Assembly: GCA_964498395.1 (NCBI GenBank)
Contig: CAZCHE010000001.1
Location: 1 to 64,000, forward strand
Length of the DNA stretch: 64,000 nucleotides
DNA from: Parapedobacter sp964498395
GTDB lineage: Bacteria > Bacteroidota > Bacteroidia > Sphingobacteriales > Sphingobacteriaceae
Direction: 5' to 3'
In this document: positions 1 to 8,894 of the stretch, in pieces
Position numbering within the stretch: position 1 is the stretch's first letter
How the letters are laid out: each line of letters begins with the position of its first letter
Program-made: the position numbers and the translations under genes
The notes under the pieces: generated by a model
Databases searched by the model: none
Seen by the model: the letters and a program-made list of their open reading frames with translations, nothing else
Told to the model about the DNA's origin: nothing

Positions 1-2
1 TC

Positions 3-496
3 GATTATTCAAGTCAACAGGCCAGGTTAAAAAAAGACAGCGTAGCAATGGCTCAATTGCAAAAACTCCGTAAGCATTACCCGTCCCGCTCAAAAAATGA
101 AATATCATACCTGTATTTATCAAGAAAATGGCTCCGGCACTTTCATGGTGATTTTTGTGAAGGTACCAATGTTGGCCAGCTCTATAAAAATATGGATTCC
201 TTTGCCACGCAATATTACAAAGATAGCCTGATAGCTAAGGGACAAGCCTTCACAATGAATGCCATGTGGGATGAAGTAATGCAGGTAGATTTATTTAAAA
301 CGGTTCGGGAAGTAAAAGTCCCCGTTTACTTTATCGCAGGGCAGTGTGACTATAATACCCCCTCCACACTTGCTTATAAATTTTTCAGGAAACTAAAAGC
401 GCCTCAAAAACAATTCATCTGGTTTGAAAACTCAGGGCATTATGCAGCTTTTGTAGAACCGGAAAAATTTAATAGGATTATGGTGCAGGAAGTTAT
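3..496 (+). CDS. alpha/beta hydrolase, C-terminal part (partial at both ends)
   Basis: The frame is open from the first bases of the window and runs into the assembly gap, so both ends are missing; the first ATG at 48 is internal, not a start. The fragment matches the C-terminal half of an alpha/beta hydrolase: VPVYFIAGQCDYNTP carries the usual Asp after the late beta strand and FENSGHYAAFVEPEKF carries the catalytic His. The nucleophile elbow lies outside the window. Substrate cannot be inferred. The apparent stop after the Ns is an artefact. Confidence 0.75.
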
Positions 497-506
497 NNNN
501 NNNNNN
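497..506. other. assembly gap (10 N)
   Basis: Ten consecutive Ns. Such a run usually marks a scaffold join of unknown true length. The coding frames on the two sides belong to unrelated protein families, so sequence is missing here and gene adjacency across it should not be trusted. Confidence 0.98.
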
Positions 507-507
507 C

Positions 508-1320
508 TACAATATTGTCGGTTCTTATGAAGATGCGAAAGATCTGGTACAGGATGTACTGGAAAAATACATTACATTGGATAAATCGAGCATCCGCCAC
601 GAATCCAACTTTCTGATTAAAAGCACGATTAATCATGCCATAAATTTTAAAACCCGCCAAAGCAAAAAAGAAGTTTTCGGCGAATGGCTCCCCGAACCTG
701 TTTCATTTGATAATGCCGATGCAAAACTTATTAGGGACGAAACGGCAAGCTATACCATGCTCGTGCTGTTCGAGTACCTGAACCCAAAAGAAAGAGCGGC
801 TTTCATATTGAAAGAGGGCTTCAATTATTCACATGCTGAGATAGCCGAACTTCTTGAAATAAGCACCGAAAATTCACGTCAGCTATTGAGCAGGGCCAAC
901 AAACAATTGAAAGACAGTAAATACTCAAGTTATAGCCCACATTTGGGTCACTCATTTGAGACTGTAGGCAGGTATCAGAAAGCGTTGGCTCAGGCTGACA
1001 TCGTGGAATTGCAGAACTTATTGGTAGACGACATAAAACTCAGTGCCGACGGAGGTACGAAGGTGCAGGTAGTGAGCGGTTCGGAAATAGGGAAAACAGC
1101 TACGGCCACTTTATTGGTTTATGTACAGCAGCATTTTCTGATGGGAAAAACATTTACCTTTCAATTCTTCAATCATCAACCTGCTGTCTGCTTTTGGGAA
1201 CATGAAAAGCTCCATAACTGTCATATACTCCAATTAAGTGAAGATGGATTGATCCAGGAAATATATTCCATTGTAGACCCGGATAAGCTAAAAAATATTA
1301 CCAAGCTGTCACATATTTAG
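508..1320 (+). CDS. ECF41-type RNA polymerase sigma factor with SnoaL-like C-terminal domain (5' truncated by gap)
   Basis: The frame is open from directly after the Ns: YNIVGSYEDAKDLVQDVLEK is the end of sigma region 2. The TTG at 577 is therefore internal and the true start lies in the gap. The linker holds WLPEP, followed by a region 4 helix-turn-helix (LNPKERAAFILKEGFNYSHA, then EIAELLEIS) and a SnoaL/NTF2-like C-terminal extension with DGGTKV. WLPEP plus DGG(G/T)K are hallmark motifs of the ECF41 group (SigJ-like), where the extension rather than an anti-sigma factor controls activity. The azoreductase and SnoaL-like genes immediately downstream are plausible co-transcribed or target genes (inference). 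Confidence 0.85.
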   Translation, partial: YNIVGSYEDAKDLVQDVLEKYITLDKSSIRHESNFLIKSTINHAINFKTRQSKKEVFGEWLPEPVSFDNADAKLIRDETASYTMLVLFEYLNPKERAAFILKEGFNYSHAEIAELLEISTENSRQLLSRANKQLKDSKYSSYSPHLGHSFETVGRYQKALAQADIVELQNLLVDDIKLSADGGTKVQVVSGSEIGKTATATLLVYVQQHFLMGKTFTFQFFNHQPAVCFWEHEKLHNCHILQLSEDGLIQEIYSIVDPDKLKNITKLSHI

Positions 1321-1355
1321 TACTCAAATGGTCTTCCATAGAAAGAGTAAAAAAG

Positions 1356-1940
1356 ATGAAGACATTATTGAGAATTGACAGTAGCTTACGTTTAAAAAAC
1401 TCCTATTCCCGCAATGCGGGAGACAATTTTGTACGGGCATGGAAAGAACTGAATCCGGAAGGGAGCATCAGTATACGGGAAGTAGGCACCTCCCACATTC
1501 CTCATCTTGAGCAGGAAGTATTGGAGGCATTTTATACTGCCGGGGATACTTCGGGCCACCTGAAACTGTCCGACCAGCTAATAGCAGAACTATTCGGGTG
1601 TGATGAAATCCTTATCACAGTGCCTATGTATAATTTTGGTATTCCCTCCTCGCTGAAAGCGTATTTCGACCTGGTGTTGCGGACGGGTAAAACTTTCAGA
1701 TACGACGAGGACAAAGCAATCGGATTGCTTCAGAATAAAAAAGCATACGTTCTCTCCGCTATGGGGGAACTGGATTCAGCTTTGCCCAATCTAGTGGAAA
1801 TGCATCTGCAGCAGATATTGAACTTTATTGGCATTAGGGAAATTTACTATTATTCATTGGACGGAACGGATGATAAAGAATCTGTCAAACAACAACTAAA
1901 CCATCAAAAAGAATTATTTACGAACATTTTAAGCAAATAA
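1356..1940 (+). CDS. azoR: FMN-dependent NADH:quinone oxidoreductase / azoreductase
   Basis: A 194-residue flavodoxin-fold protein of normal AzoR length. It starts with a strand and phosphate loop (MKTLLRIDSSLRLKNSYSR, where the Ser-rich turn binds the FMN phosphate) and has the family signature PMYNFGIPSSLKAYFD around residue 90 that packs on the isoalloxazine ring. AzoR enzymes perform NAD(P)H-dependent two-electron reduction of quinones and azo compounds in the cytoplasm. It lies 35 bases after the ECF41 sigma factor and 2 bases before a SnoaL-like gene, so the three probably form one transcript. Confidence 0.85.
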   Translation: MKTLLRIDSSLRLKNSYSRNAGDNFVRAWKELNPEGSISIREVGTSHIPHLEQEVLEAFYTAGDTSGHLKLSDQLIAELFGCDEILITVPMYNFGIPSSLKAYFDLVLRTGKTFRYDEDKAIGLLQNKKAYVLSAMGELDSALPNLVEMHLQQILNFIGIREIYYYSLDGTDDKESVKQQLNHQKELFTNILSK

Positions 1941-1942
1941 AA

Positions 1943-2299
1943 ATGGAACAGGCAGAAAAAGCAATCGAAGCATTTGTAAAAGCTGGCGACAATCGTGATG
2001 TAGCAGCATTGGAAAGTATCTTACATCCCGGCTTTCAGAATATACAGGACGGGTTTTTCGATGAGAACGGGATCTTTGTATTCTCGAAATCTGACTATAT
2101 CGAACTCATCCGTACCAAGCGATTCGGAGGAAGCCCAAGGAGCTTGGTGATAAACAACATAAAGCAATCAGACCATATGGCTATTGCACACACGACGTTG
2201 GAAAGTGAGTTTCTTATCTTTCATTCATTGATAATATGTATTCGGGATAATGGGTATTGGAAAATAATAAATAACACGCCTACGATAGAAACAAAATAG
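1943..2299 (+). CDS. SnoaL-like / NTF2-fold protein
   Basis: A 118-residue protein with the start MEQAEKAIEAFVKAGDNRDVAALESI, typical of the helical beginning of NTF2-like (DUF4440/lumazine-binding-like) domains, followed by the strand-rich second half (MAIAHTTLESEFLIFHSLII). It starts 2 bases after the azoreductase stop, indicating translational coupling. The fold is used for many small-molecule functions; no catalytic residues can be assigned and the role is unknown. Confidence 0.75.
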   Translation: MEQAEKAIEAFVKAGDNRDVAALESILHPGFQNIQDGFFDENGIFVFSKSDYIELIRTKRFGGSPRSLVINNIKQSDHMAIAHTTLESEFLIFHSLIICIRDNGYWKIINNTPTIETK

Positions 2300-2348
2300 C
2301 AGGCAGAGTTGCATCTTTTATCATATCTTCGTTCATAAAGCGGAACAT

Positions 2349-2687
2349 TTACAAGTCAATCCGATCTCCGTGCGATTTTGGTTCGGAAGTGACGATAAAC
2401 TCGATTGGATTTTTTGTTTTATTTAGAATACGGTGCTTGAGTTTCGCGAGTATATGAAAGCCTTGTCCTTGATGGACTTCATAGGTCTCATTTTCTACTT
2501 CAAACACAGCAGTACCTTTCAGGATAAAAAAGAATTGTTGGGCTTGGTTATGATAATGTAGCTTTTCCGAAGTGCCGGGAGGCATAATCTCTTGGATTAC
2601 GCTCAGTGAGTCGGTGTCTACTAAGTGCCAGCCATCACATTCGTCGCCCCATGTATAATGCGTGCCGTTTGCTTTGTGTTTAATCAT
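2349..2687 (-). CDS. cupin domain protein
   Basis: A 112-residue single-domain cupin. Motif 1 is seen as PPGTSEKLHYHNQAQQFFFI (the HxH ligand pair and downstream residues) and motif 2 around VHQGQGFHILAKLKHRILN. Cupins of this size bind a metal and act as small enzymes or sugar-binding proteins; no substrate can be named. It stands alone on the minus strand, 85 bases downstream of the NmrA-like gene. Confidence 0.8.
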   Translation of the reverse strand: MIKHKANGTHYTWGDECDGWHLVDTDSLSVIQEIMPPGTSEKLHYHNQAQQFFFILKGTAVFEVENETYEVHQGQGFHILAKLKHRILNKTKNPIEFIVTSEPKSHGDRIDL

Positions 2688-2772
2688 GTTTTATTTTTTT
2701 CTAAAGGTAGTTTTTTTGATGAAATATGATACGCTTGATTTAGCACCGAAGTTGTTCAGCAAATGGGGAGTA

Positions 2773-3621
2773 TCATAGTCGTTCTTGTAAATAATCTTCC
2801 AGCGTTGTAGGTAGTTTTGTGATATCGTCTGGGTATTCGGGAACGGTTAATTGATCAATAACAGCTTGAGTCATATCCGAAAGGTTGGTCGCGGTATCGT
2901 CTGTGAAGCCAATGGACATAAGTGTTTCTTTCCACTGGTCTTTTGGTATAGACTGAACGCTTATCGGTTGATTGAGTAATTGTGAAAATGTATTTGCTAC
3001 ATCTAGGGGGCTGTATTTTTGTCCTGTTAATTCATAAATCCTTTTCTTTTCGGATGAGGTGTCGGTCATTATCTTGGCAATAAATTTCGCCAAGTCAATG
3101 GGCGAGTTCATTTCTATTTTTAGATCTTCAGGAAAAAAAGTTGGTAACACGCCATATTGTTTGACGGTTTCCAAATATCCTAGCCAATTACTGAAATAGT
3201 AGGATGGCCTGATGAATATTTTTTCTATTTGCAAATCGGCTAACGATTGCTCTAGAATCTTCGACATGAATACATTCCCTGTATTGCCGTCAACGTGTGC
3301 TCCTACACAAGACAAAGCGACCACTTTGTTAATCCCTGTTGCCTCAATAGCTCGTTTGTAATGTCCAACTATTCGTTTGGTGTCTTCAATGATATCGTTA
3401 GCTGTCGGGTCTTCGGGGGTCAAAACAAAAACAGTTGTTCCACCGCTAAACGCTTCTGTGAGTTGTTCTACATCAAACAAATCCGCCGTTCGCGTTTCAA
3501 TGGTTTTATCGGAAAGTTTGTCTGGATTTCTCGCAACTGCTCTCACAGGAAAGCCTTTTGTTTTGAGCTCGTTAATCAGGGTCGACCCAATTTGTCCTGT
3601 CGCTCCTACGATAATATACAT
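2773..3621 (-). CDS. NmrA-like NAD(P)-binding oxidoreductase (atypical SDR)
   Basis: 282 residues, Rossmann fold from the first residue (MYIIVGATGQIGSTLINEL, with the GxxGxxG dinucleotide loop at residues 6-12). FPVRAVARNPDKL places the basic residue after strand 2 that favours NADP. The family includes NmrA, QOR2-like quinone reductases and sensor proteins; the catalytic Tyr-x-x-x-Lys of classical SDRs is not evident, so it may be a reductase or a redox sensor. A box matching TAnnTTTG on the minus strand (3650-3657) lies about 28 bases upstream. Confidence 0.82.
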   Translation of the reverse strand: MYIIVGATGQIGSTLINELKTKGFPVRAVARNPDKLSDKTIETRTADLFDVEQLTEAFSGGTTVFVLTPEDPTANDIIEDTKRIVGHYKRAIEATGINKVVALSCVGAHVDGNTGNVFMSKILEQSLADLQIEKIFIRPSYYFSNWLGYLETVKQYGVLPTFFPEDLKIEMNSPIDLAKFIAKIMTDTSSEKKRIYELTGQKYSPLDVANTFSQLLNQPISVQSIPKDQWKETLMSIGFTDDTATNLSDMTQAVIDQLTVPEYPDDITKLPTTLEDYLQERL

Positions 3622-3737
3622 GCCTTTTATTTTTTAGTTCGTGATACCACAAAATTAAAATGAGGTGGTGACAACAGTATGTCAGCGGTAGGCGAAAAAA
3701 GTTAAAATGTAGCGGTAATGTCGTGCTAGTTGCATAG

Positions 3738-4460
3738 CTATAAGTTATAATTATACATTTTAAAAATTTCTTCAAATCCCATTTTCTTGTAAATGCTTAA
3801 TCCCATCATTGACGACTGCAAATGCGCATTTGCTAAGCCATTATTTTTTGCATCCTGCAATAAGATGTGCATCACCATTTGGGCAAAACCCTGTTTACGG
3901 TAGCTATCCAACACACCTAGGCTGTGAATGCCAATCTGGTTATCTTTACTAAAAGTAGCGGCACAGCCGACGGTATTCAGGCCATCGTTTATCAAGTAAA
4001 ATGCTACATCATCTTTTATTTCCGCAAGTATTTTGGGTGAAATGGAATAGCCGAAACATTGACGAAATACAGCACACCACAAAGCAATTTCTTCCGTGTT
4101 GTTTACCTTGTCAAGAAATACACGTTTGTTAAATTGCTGTACATGGTAACGCTGCAAGTCCAGCGACATCCCTATTTGGATAGACTTCAGGCTTAACCCT
4201 AAATCCGTTGCTTCTTGATGTTCGTCGTGCTGTAACGCACCCCACGTGGTGAACGTCAGTTTTGTCGGGCATTGTTGCAGTATAGCTTTTATGTTTTCTG
4301 CTTCGAAGCCGTTATCGTTTTTGTACTGCCAAACCCTGTTTGGCCATTCCGAGAAATCCAGTTCAATGATATTGAAACGGTCTGTTTTCCTGTAGGCACC
4401 GAATGGTTCGGATGCGAGCAACCACAATGATGTGAGGTTATCTATATTTTGTTGTTTCAT
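3738..4460 (-). CDS. GNAT family N-acetyltransferase
   Basis: 240 residues. The C-terminal half is a GNAT domain: SLGVLDSYRKQGFAQMVMHI carries the acetyl-CoA pyrophosphate-binding (R/Q)xxGx(G/A) loop and SIYKKMGFEEIF the end-of-domain motif. The N-terminal ~120 residues form a second, more diverged domain of the kind found in two-domain GNATs. Its start is 7 bases after the EamA transporter stop, so the two are probably co-transcribed. Acceptor substrate unknown. Confidence 0.8.
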   Translation of the reverse strand: MKQQNIDNLTSLWLLASEPFGAYRKTDRFNIIELDFSEWPNRVWQYKNDNGFEAENIKAILQQCPTKLTFTTWGALQHDEHQEATDLGLSLKSIQIGMSLDLQRYHVQQFNKRVFLDKVNNTEEIALWCAVFRQCFGYSISPKILAEIKDDVAFYLINDGLNTVGCAATFSKDNQIGIHSLGVLDSYRKQGFAQMVMHILLQDAKNNGLANAHLQSSMMGLSIYKKMGFEEIFKMYNYNL

Positions 4461-4467
4461 TAGATGG

Positions 4468-5379
4468 TTATTTTTTTGTCGTATATTTTAAGCTGATAAA
4501 CATTCCTGTGAATATGCACGCCGCACCGATAAGTTGATAAGTTTGCAATACGTCACCCATGATCAGGACCCCTGCCAAAATGCCAAAAAACGGACTTATG
4601 TTGCTGAAAATGGAGGTTTGAACGGCAGATAAGTTCTTGATGCCTATCGAGATAAGCACCGAGGTTCCGAATGTAGATAAAACACCCAAATACAAGACTA
4701 CCATGATGTATTTGTAATTTTCCAATCGATGCCAATCAGGCAATGTCTGAAAGTTGATCAGTTCCCAGCCCAGATACACTACAATTGACGATGATACGGC
4801 GAATAACAACAGGTAATAGGTGATGCTGAGTGGCGATATTTTCGCTACGCGCTTTTTCAGGAATATATAATAAAGTACTATTGAAATCAACGAACAAAAT
4901 AACAGAGCGTAGCCGGTTACGCTATCTGAAAATCCGCTGAACGAATGAAAGGAAATGTATGCCATTCCGCAGAACGAAAGCAAAATGCCAAACTTTTGTG
5001 AAATAGTCGTTCGTTCTTTCAGCACTATTGCCGAAACGATGGTGGTTAGGATGGGAATAAAGGAATAGACAATGGCCGTTTCTGAAGCGGAGATGTATTT
5101 GATGCCGAAATTCTGAAACAGAAAAAACGCGATCGGATATAACAATGACAGCAAGAATAGGTTAACCTTTTGCGCCTTACTAATTTTATCAATGACTATG
5201 ATCCCTGTCTTCTTTAAAAAGAAGACAACGAGTGCCGCAATCAACAGCCTATCAATCAATACGGTAAAAGGAGATGCATATTCAAGCCCTTTTTTCAATA
5301 CAACGAAGGAAAACCCGATGATGATGGAGCTTGCGAGCAATGATGCAATAGCCGCTACGTATCTTTGGTCTGCGTTCAT
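4468..5379 (-). CDS. EamA/DMT-family membrane transporter
   Basis: 303 residues, ten hydrophobic segments arranged as two EamA repeats (first repeat from about residue 10 to 140, second from about 155 to 295). The family exports metabolites such as amino acids and other small compounds across the inner membrane; specificity cannot be read from sequence. A TAnnTTTG box on the minus strand (5384-5391) ends only 4 bases before the ATG, which predicts a leaderless or nearly leaderless mRNA. Downstream is a GNAT gene 7 bases away. Confidence 0.85.
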   Translation of the reverse strand: MNADQRYVAAIASLLASSIIIGFSFVVLKKGLEYASPFTVLIDRLLIAALVVFFLKKTGIIVIDKISKAQKVNLFLLSLLYPIAFFLFQNFGIKYISASETAIVYSFIPILTTIVSAIVLKERTTISQKFGILLSFCGMAYISFHSFSGFSDSVTGYALLFCSLISIVLYYIFLKKRVAKISPLSITYYLLLFAVSSSIVVYLGWELINFQTLPDWHRLENYKYIMVVLYLGVLSTFGTSVLISIGIKNLSAVQTSIFSNISPFFGILAGVLIMGDVLQTYQLIGAACIFTGMFISLKYTTKK

Positions 5380-5383
5380 TCGG

Positions 5384-5391
5384 CAAAGTTA
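5384..5391 (-). promoter_or_regulatory. -7 box upstream of EamA transporter
   Basis: TAACTTTG on the minus strand matches the Bacteroidota TAnnTTTG core promoter element. It is 4 bases from the start codon. The upstream -33 element is weak by eye. Confidence 0.5.
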
Positions 5392-5434
5392 CGACAGCAA
5401 ACGTGCACTGTTTTTTACATATGACGAGTGTTGC

Positions 5435-6025
5435 TTATTTTAATTGCTTTCTTATCCTGCTTAACTGGGTAGGTGTAATGCCCAAATGTGATGCTACGTC
5501 CTGTAAGGGTACGTATTTTTCAATTTCAGGGTGGCTTTGCAATAGTTTTTGATACCGTACCCCAGCTTCCTCCATGACAATAGATACTTCTCTTTTTTCC
5601 TTGTCGATAACCCAATTCTTTTCAAGATAATGGATGTAAAACGACTTCAGGTCGTCCGTTTGGAAAATCATATCCCTGAATTTTTTATATGGCAAGCTCA
5701 GCAATACACAATCGGTCACGGCTTTGATGGTAAATTCCGATGGTTTGTGCAAAATGTTAGACACCATAGAGCCTACCCAATCACTTGCCACAAAGATGTT
5801 CTTGTTATATGTCCGCCCCTGATCGTCATGGATAAATGCTACCATATAGCCCGAGTACAGAAAGCAAAAGTGGCGACCCACAAAACCCTGCTGTACCAGT
5901 ATCTCATTTTTCTTTATCTTGATGACAGATCCTATTTTTAGCATTTCCTGGAATGTAGCTTCCGAGATAGCATAATAGGAGTCTATCTTTTTCCTAAATT
6001 TTTGTTTCAGCAATTCATCCATCAT
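5435..6025 (-). CDS. Crp/Fnr-family transcriptional regulator
   Basis: 196 residues: an N-terminal cyclic-nucleotide-binding-type beta-roll (about residues 25-130, e.g. KKNEILVQQGFVGRHFCFLY) and a C-terminal helix-turn-helix (VPLQDVASHLGITPTQLSRI). No cysteines suited to an Fnr iron-sulfur cluster are grouped at the N-terminus, so a Crp-like fold with unknown ligand is more likely. It sits 55 bases upstream of the EamA transporter on the same strand and may regulate that locus (inference from position). The second Met is an equally good start. Confidence 0.85.
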   Translation of the reverse strand: MMDELLKQKFRKKIDSYYAISEATFQEMLKIGSVIKIKKNEILVQQGFVGRHFCFLYSGYMVAFIHDDQGRTYNKNIFVASDWVGSMVSNILHKPSEFTIKAVTDCVLLSLPYKKFRDMIFQTDDLKSFYIHYLEKNWVIDKEKREVSIVMEEAGVRYQKLLQSHPEIEKYVPLQDVASHLGITPTQLSRIRKQLK

Positions 6026-6123
6026 ACTTCAAGAAATCATACATTATATCGTTAGCTTATCGGCCACGCTGCTAAACTTAGGCAAAACAATCTTTTTAAC
6101 AAACACGCTTTGTAGATAATGTG

Positions 6124-6131
6124 TATCTTTG
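6124..6131 (+). promoter_or_regulatory. -7 box and leader of the ABC-F gene
   Basis: TATCTTTG matches TAnnTTTG. The predicted leader to the ATG at 6241 is about 100 bases and holds a start-stop pair (ATG TAA at about 6154) and a TTTAAAG / CTTTAAA inverted pair flanking the region before the gene. Leader-based control is common for ABC-F resistance genes, so this leader may be regulatory. Confidence 0.4.
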
Positions 6132-6240
6132 CACAATCAAACGTAGCATAGTCATGTAACAAATAATTTCTTTCAGCCAATTTAAAGACGGTAAACTGCC
6201 GCGCAGATTTGCCATTCGTTCATCTTTAAAGAAGGAAATT

Positions 6241-7830
6241 ATGCTTATTCTACACAATATATCCTATCAACATCCCACCCGGGAGCTACTGTTTGACTCC
6301 TTGAATTTTTCGATAAGCCCACACGATAAGATCGCGTTAATTGGAAACAATGGTTCCGGAAAATCCACGTTACTGAAAATCATGGCCATGGAACTGCAGC
6401 CGCTAGACGGTCAGTTAAGGGCAGATGTCGAGCCTTATTTTGTGCCACAAATTTTCGGGCAATTCAATGATTTGACAATTGCACAGGCATTGAAGATCGA
6501 TAAGAAGCTCCATGCGCTGAGAGAAATATTGAATGGAAATGTAACCGAAGAGCACTACACGTCGCTTGACGACGACTGGACCATTGAAGACCGATGCAAT
6601 GAAGCGTTGCAATATTGGCAACTAACAGCGATAGACTTGTCGCAAAAAATGGAAACCTTAAGTGGTGGTCAGAAAACAAAAGTTTTTCTTGCTGGCATTT
6701 CCATTCATCAACCCGAATTGGTGTTACTGGACGAGCCGAGCAATCACCTGGATATTCAGGGCAGGCAACTTTTGTATGACTTTATTCGATCCTCGAAGAG
6801 TACATTGCTCGTAGTGAGCCACGACAGAAAGCTGTTAAACCTATTGGATACCGTTTGCGAATTGAACAGGCATGGCATTAACGTATATGGCGGCAATTTC
6901 GACTTCTACAAAGCACAAAAGCGAATTGAAAACAACGCGTTGATCCAGGACATTCAAAGCAACGAAAAAGCGCTGCGAAAAGCCAAAGAAAAAGAACGGG
7001 AGACATTAGCGCGACAGCAGAAATTAGATAGTCGTGGAAAAGCCAAACAAGAAAAAGCAGGCGTCGCCCGAATCATGATGAATACGTTGCGAAACAACGC
7101 CGAAAACAGTACATCAAAACTCAAAAGTATTCATACGGAAAGAATAGACGGAATTTCGCAAAAATTACAAGAATTGCGCTCCTCACGGCCAGACCTTGAT
7201 AAAATGAAATTCGGATTTGATGGTGCTGCCTTGCATAACGGGAAAAATCTATTCAAGGCGGCGAATATCAATTTTGCATACAAGACAAGGCTTCTTTGGA
7301 GAGATGATCTGAATCTTCGCATCACCAGTGGCGAACGTATCGCCTTAAAGGGCGCAAATGGTTCAGGGAAAACCACGTTAATCAAATTGATTTTAGGAGA
7401 TTTAGCACCCCAGAGCGGAACCATCTACAGCGCGGCAGGCATCAAAACGGTATACATTGACCAGGACTATTCGCTGATTAATAATCATCTGAACGTTTAC
7501 GAACAGGCGCAACAGTCCAACACATCAGCGCTACAAGAACACGAAATCAAAATAAGGTTAAACCGATTTTTGTTTGCAAAAGAGACTTGGGATAAACCTT
7601 GTAATGTGTTGAGCGGTGGCGAAAGAATGCGTTTGTCGCTATGCTGCTTGACAATCAGCAATCAGTCTCCCGACATGATCGTTTTGGACGAACCAACCAA
7701 CAATTTGGATATTCAAAATATTGAAATATTAACGGCGGCAATCAACGAGTATCAGGGTACCTTGATGGTCGTTTCACACGATGAATATTTTTTGAAAGAG
7801 ATCAATATAAACCGGATAGTACAACTATAG
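6241..7830 (+). CDS. ABC-F family ATPase (possible antibiotic ribosomal-protection type)
   Basis: 529 residues with two ABC domains and no membrane segments, the ABC-F layout. Domain 1: Walker A GNNGSGKST (about 36-44), signature LSGGQ, Walker B LVLLDEPSNHLD. Domain 2: GANGSGKTT, LSGGERMR, IVLDEPTNNLD. A charged linker rich in Lys/Glu (about residues 225-300) separates them. ABC-F proteins bind the ribosomal E site; some act on stalled ribosomes, others remove antibiotics. The short length and isolated single-gene location with its own leader fit the resistance-type subgroup, but the sequence alone does not decide this. Confidence 0.85.
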   Translation: MLILHNISYQHPTRELLFDSLNFSISPHDKIALIGNNGSGKSTLLKIMAMELQPLDGQLRADVEPYFVPQIFGQFNDLTIAQALKIDKKLHALREILNGNVTEEHYTSLDDDWTIEDRCNEALQYWQLTAIDLSQKMETLSGGQKTKVFLAGISIHQPELVLLDEPSNHLDIQGRQLLYDFIRSSKSTLLVVSHDRKLLNLLDTVCELNRHGINVYGGNFDFYKAQKRIENNALIQDIQSNEKALRKAKEKERETLARQQKLDSRGKAKQEKAGVARIMMNTLRNNAENSTSKLKSIHTERIDGISQKLQELRSSRPDLDKMKFGFDGAALHNGKNLFKAANINFAYKTRLLWRDDLNLRITSGERIALKGANGSGKTTLIKLILGDLAPQSGTIYSAAGIKTVYIDQDYSLINNHLNVYEQAQQSNTSALQEHEIKIRLNRFLFAKETWDKPCNVLSGGERMRLSLCCLTISNQSPDMIVLDEPTNNLDIQNIEILTAAINEYQGTLMVVSHDEYFLKEININRIVQL

Positions 7831-7859
7831 ACTCCCGGCACTCGAACGGACTAATCGAA

Positions 7860-8891
7860 TTAATCATCATATCTTTTCTTTAACCACAAACTTGCTCTAA
7901 CTAATAATATCAGCACGGGTACTTCTACCAGTGGACCAATAACACCCACAAATGCTTGAGGCGAATGAATGCCGAAAACAGCTATGGCTACGGCTATGGC
8001 TAATTCAAAATTGTTTCCCGTGGCGGTAAATGCTATTGAAACGTTTTTGTCATAAGGAATACGTAAGGATTTATTGATAAAAAAGCTTACAAAAAACATC
8101 ACTATAAAATAGATGACTAAAGGAACCGCTATTTTCAATACATCCATTGGCAGATCTACTATTTTATCACCTTTCAAGCTGAACATAAGTACGATGGTAA
8201 ATAATAAAGCATATAATGTTATGGGTGATACTTTGGGTGCGAATTTTCTATTATACCATTCCACACCTTTTTTTCTTATCAGGATATAACGGCTTAAAAA
8301 GCCCGCTAGGAAAGGAATACCCAGGTATATCAATACACTTTCCGTAACGTCTTTCGTCGATACGCTTACGTTAAAATGAGCTAGCCCCAATTTATTGGGC
8401 AAAATATTAATGAATAACCAAACTAAGAAACTGTAGGAAACGATTTGGAACATGCTGTTTAATGCCACCAATAGTGCGGCATATTCTCGATTGCCTTTTG
8501 CTAAGTCATTCCACGCAATTACCATTGCTATACACCTTGCTAAGCCAATCAATACCAGGCCTATCATATAATCTGGTTCATTTCGTAGAAACAAAACGGC
8601 TAGCCCAAACATCAGCACGGTACCGATTACCCAATTAAATAACAAAGATATGCCGATCACTTTTTTATCTTTAAGTGCTTTAGGCAACAATGCGTAATCT
8701 ACTTTTGCCAACGGCGGATACATCATCAGTATAAGTCCTATCGCTATAGGAATATTTGTCGTCCCTACGGATAATGTATCCATGATTTCCGAGATGCCGG
8801 GAAATAGATGCCCTAACCCTACGCCGACAACCATTGCCAGCAATATCCATAAGGTTAAATACCGGTCTAGAAATTTTAGTTTTGGTTGCAT
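7860..8891 (-). CDS. acr3: arsenite efflux transporter, ACR3 family
   Basis: 343 residues with about ten membrane segments, the ACR3 length. Features include the N-terminal FLDRYLTLWILLAMVVGVGL, LMMYPPLAKVDY and the functional region AFTATGNNFELAIAVAIAVF. The conserved Cys of ACR3 that contacts arsenite is visible in LIGLARCIAMVIAW. The protein extrudes As(III) using the proton gradient. It is the last gene of the minus-strand arsenic cluster, 3 bases after the reductase. Confidence 0.93.
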   Translation of the reverse strand: MQPKLKFLDRYLTLWILLAMVVGVGLGHLFPGISEIMDTLSVGTTNIPIAIGLILMMYPPLAKVDYALLPKALKDKKVIGISLLFNWVIGTVLMFGLAVLFLRNEPDYMIGLVLIGLARCIAMVIAWNDLAKGNREYAALLVALNSMFQIVSYSFLVWLFINILPNKLGLAHFNVSVSTKDVTESVLIYLGIPFLAGFLSRYILIRKKGVEWYNRKFAPKVSPITLYALLFTIVLMFSLKGDKIVDLPMDVLKIAVPLVIYFIVMFFVSFFINKSLRIPYDKNVSIAFTATGNNFELAIAVAIAVFGIHSPQAFVGVIGPLVEVPVLILLVRASLWLKKRYDD

Positions 8892-8894
8892 GGG

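Noticed and set aside
48..530. ORF that reads through the ten Ns
   Set aside because: The codons after the gap are out of the family and come from a different frame than the sigma factor; the true gene is cut at 496.
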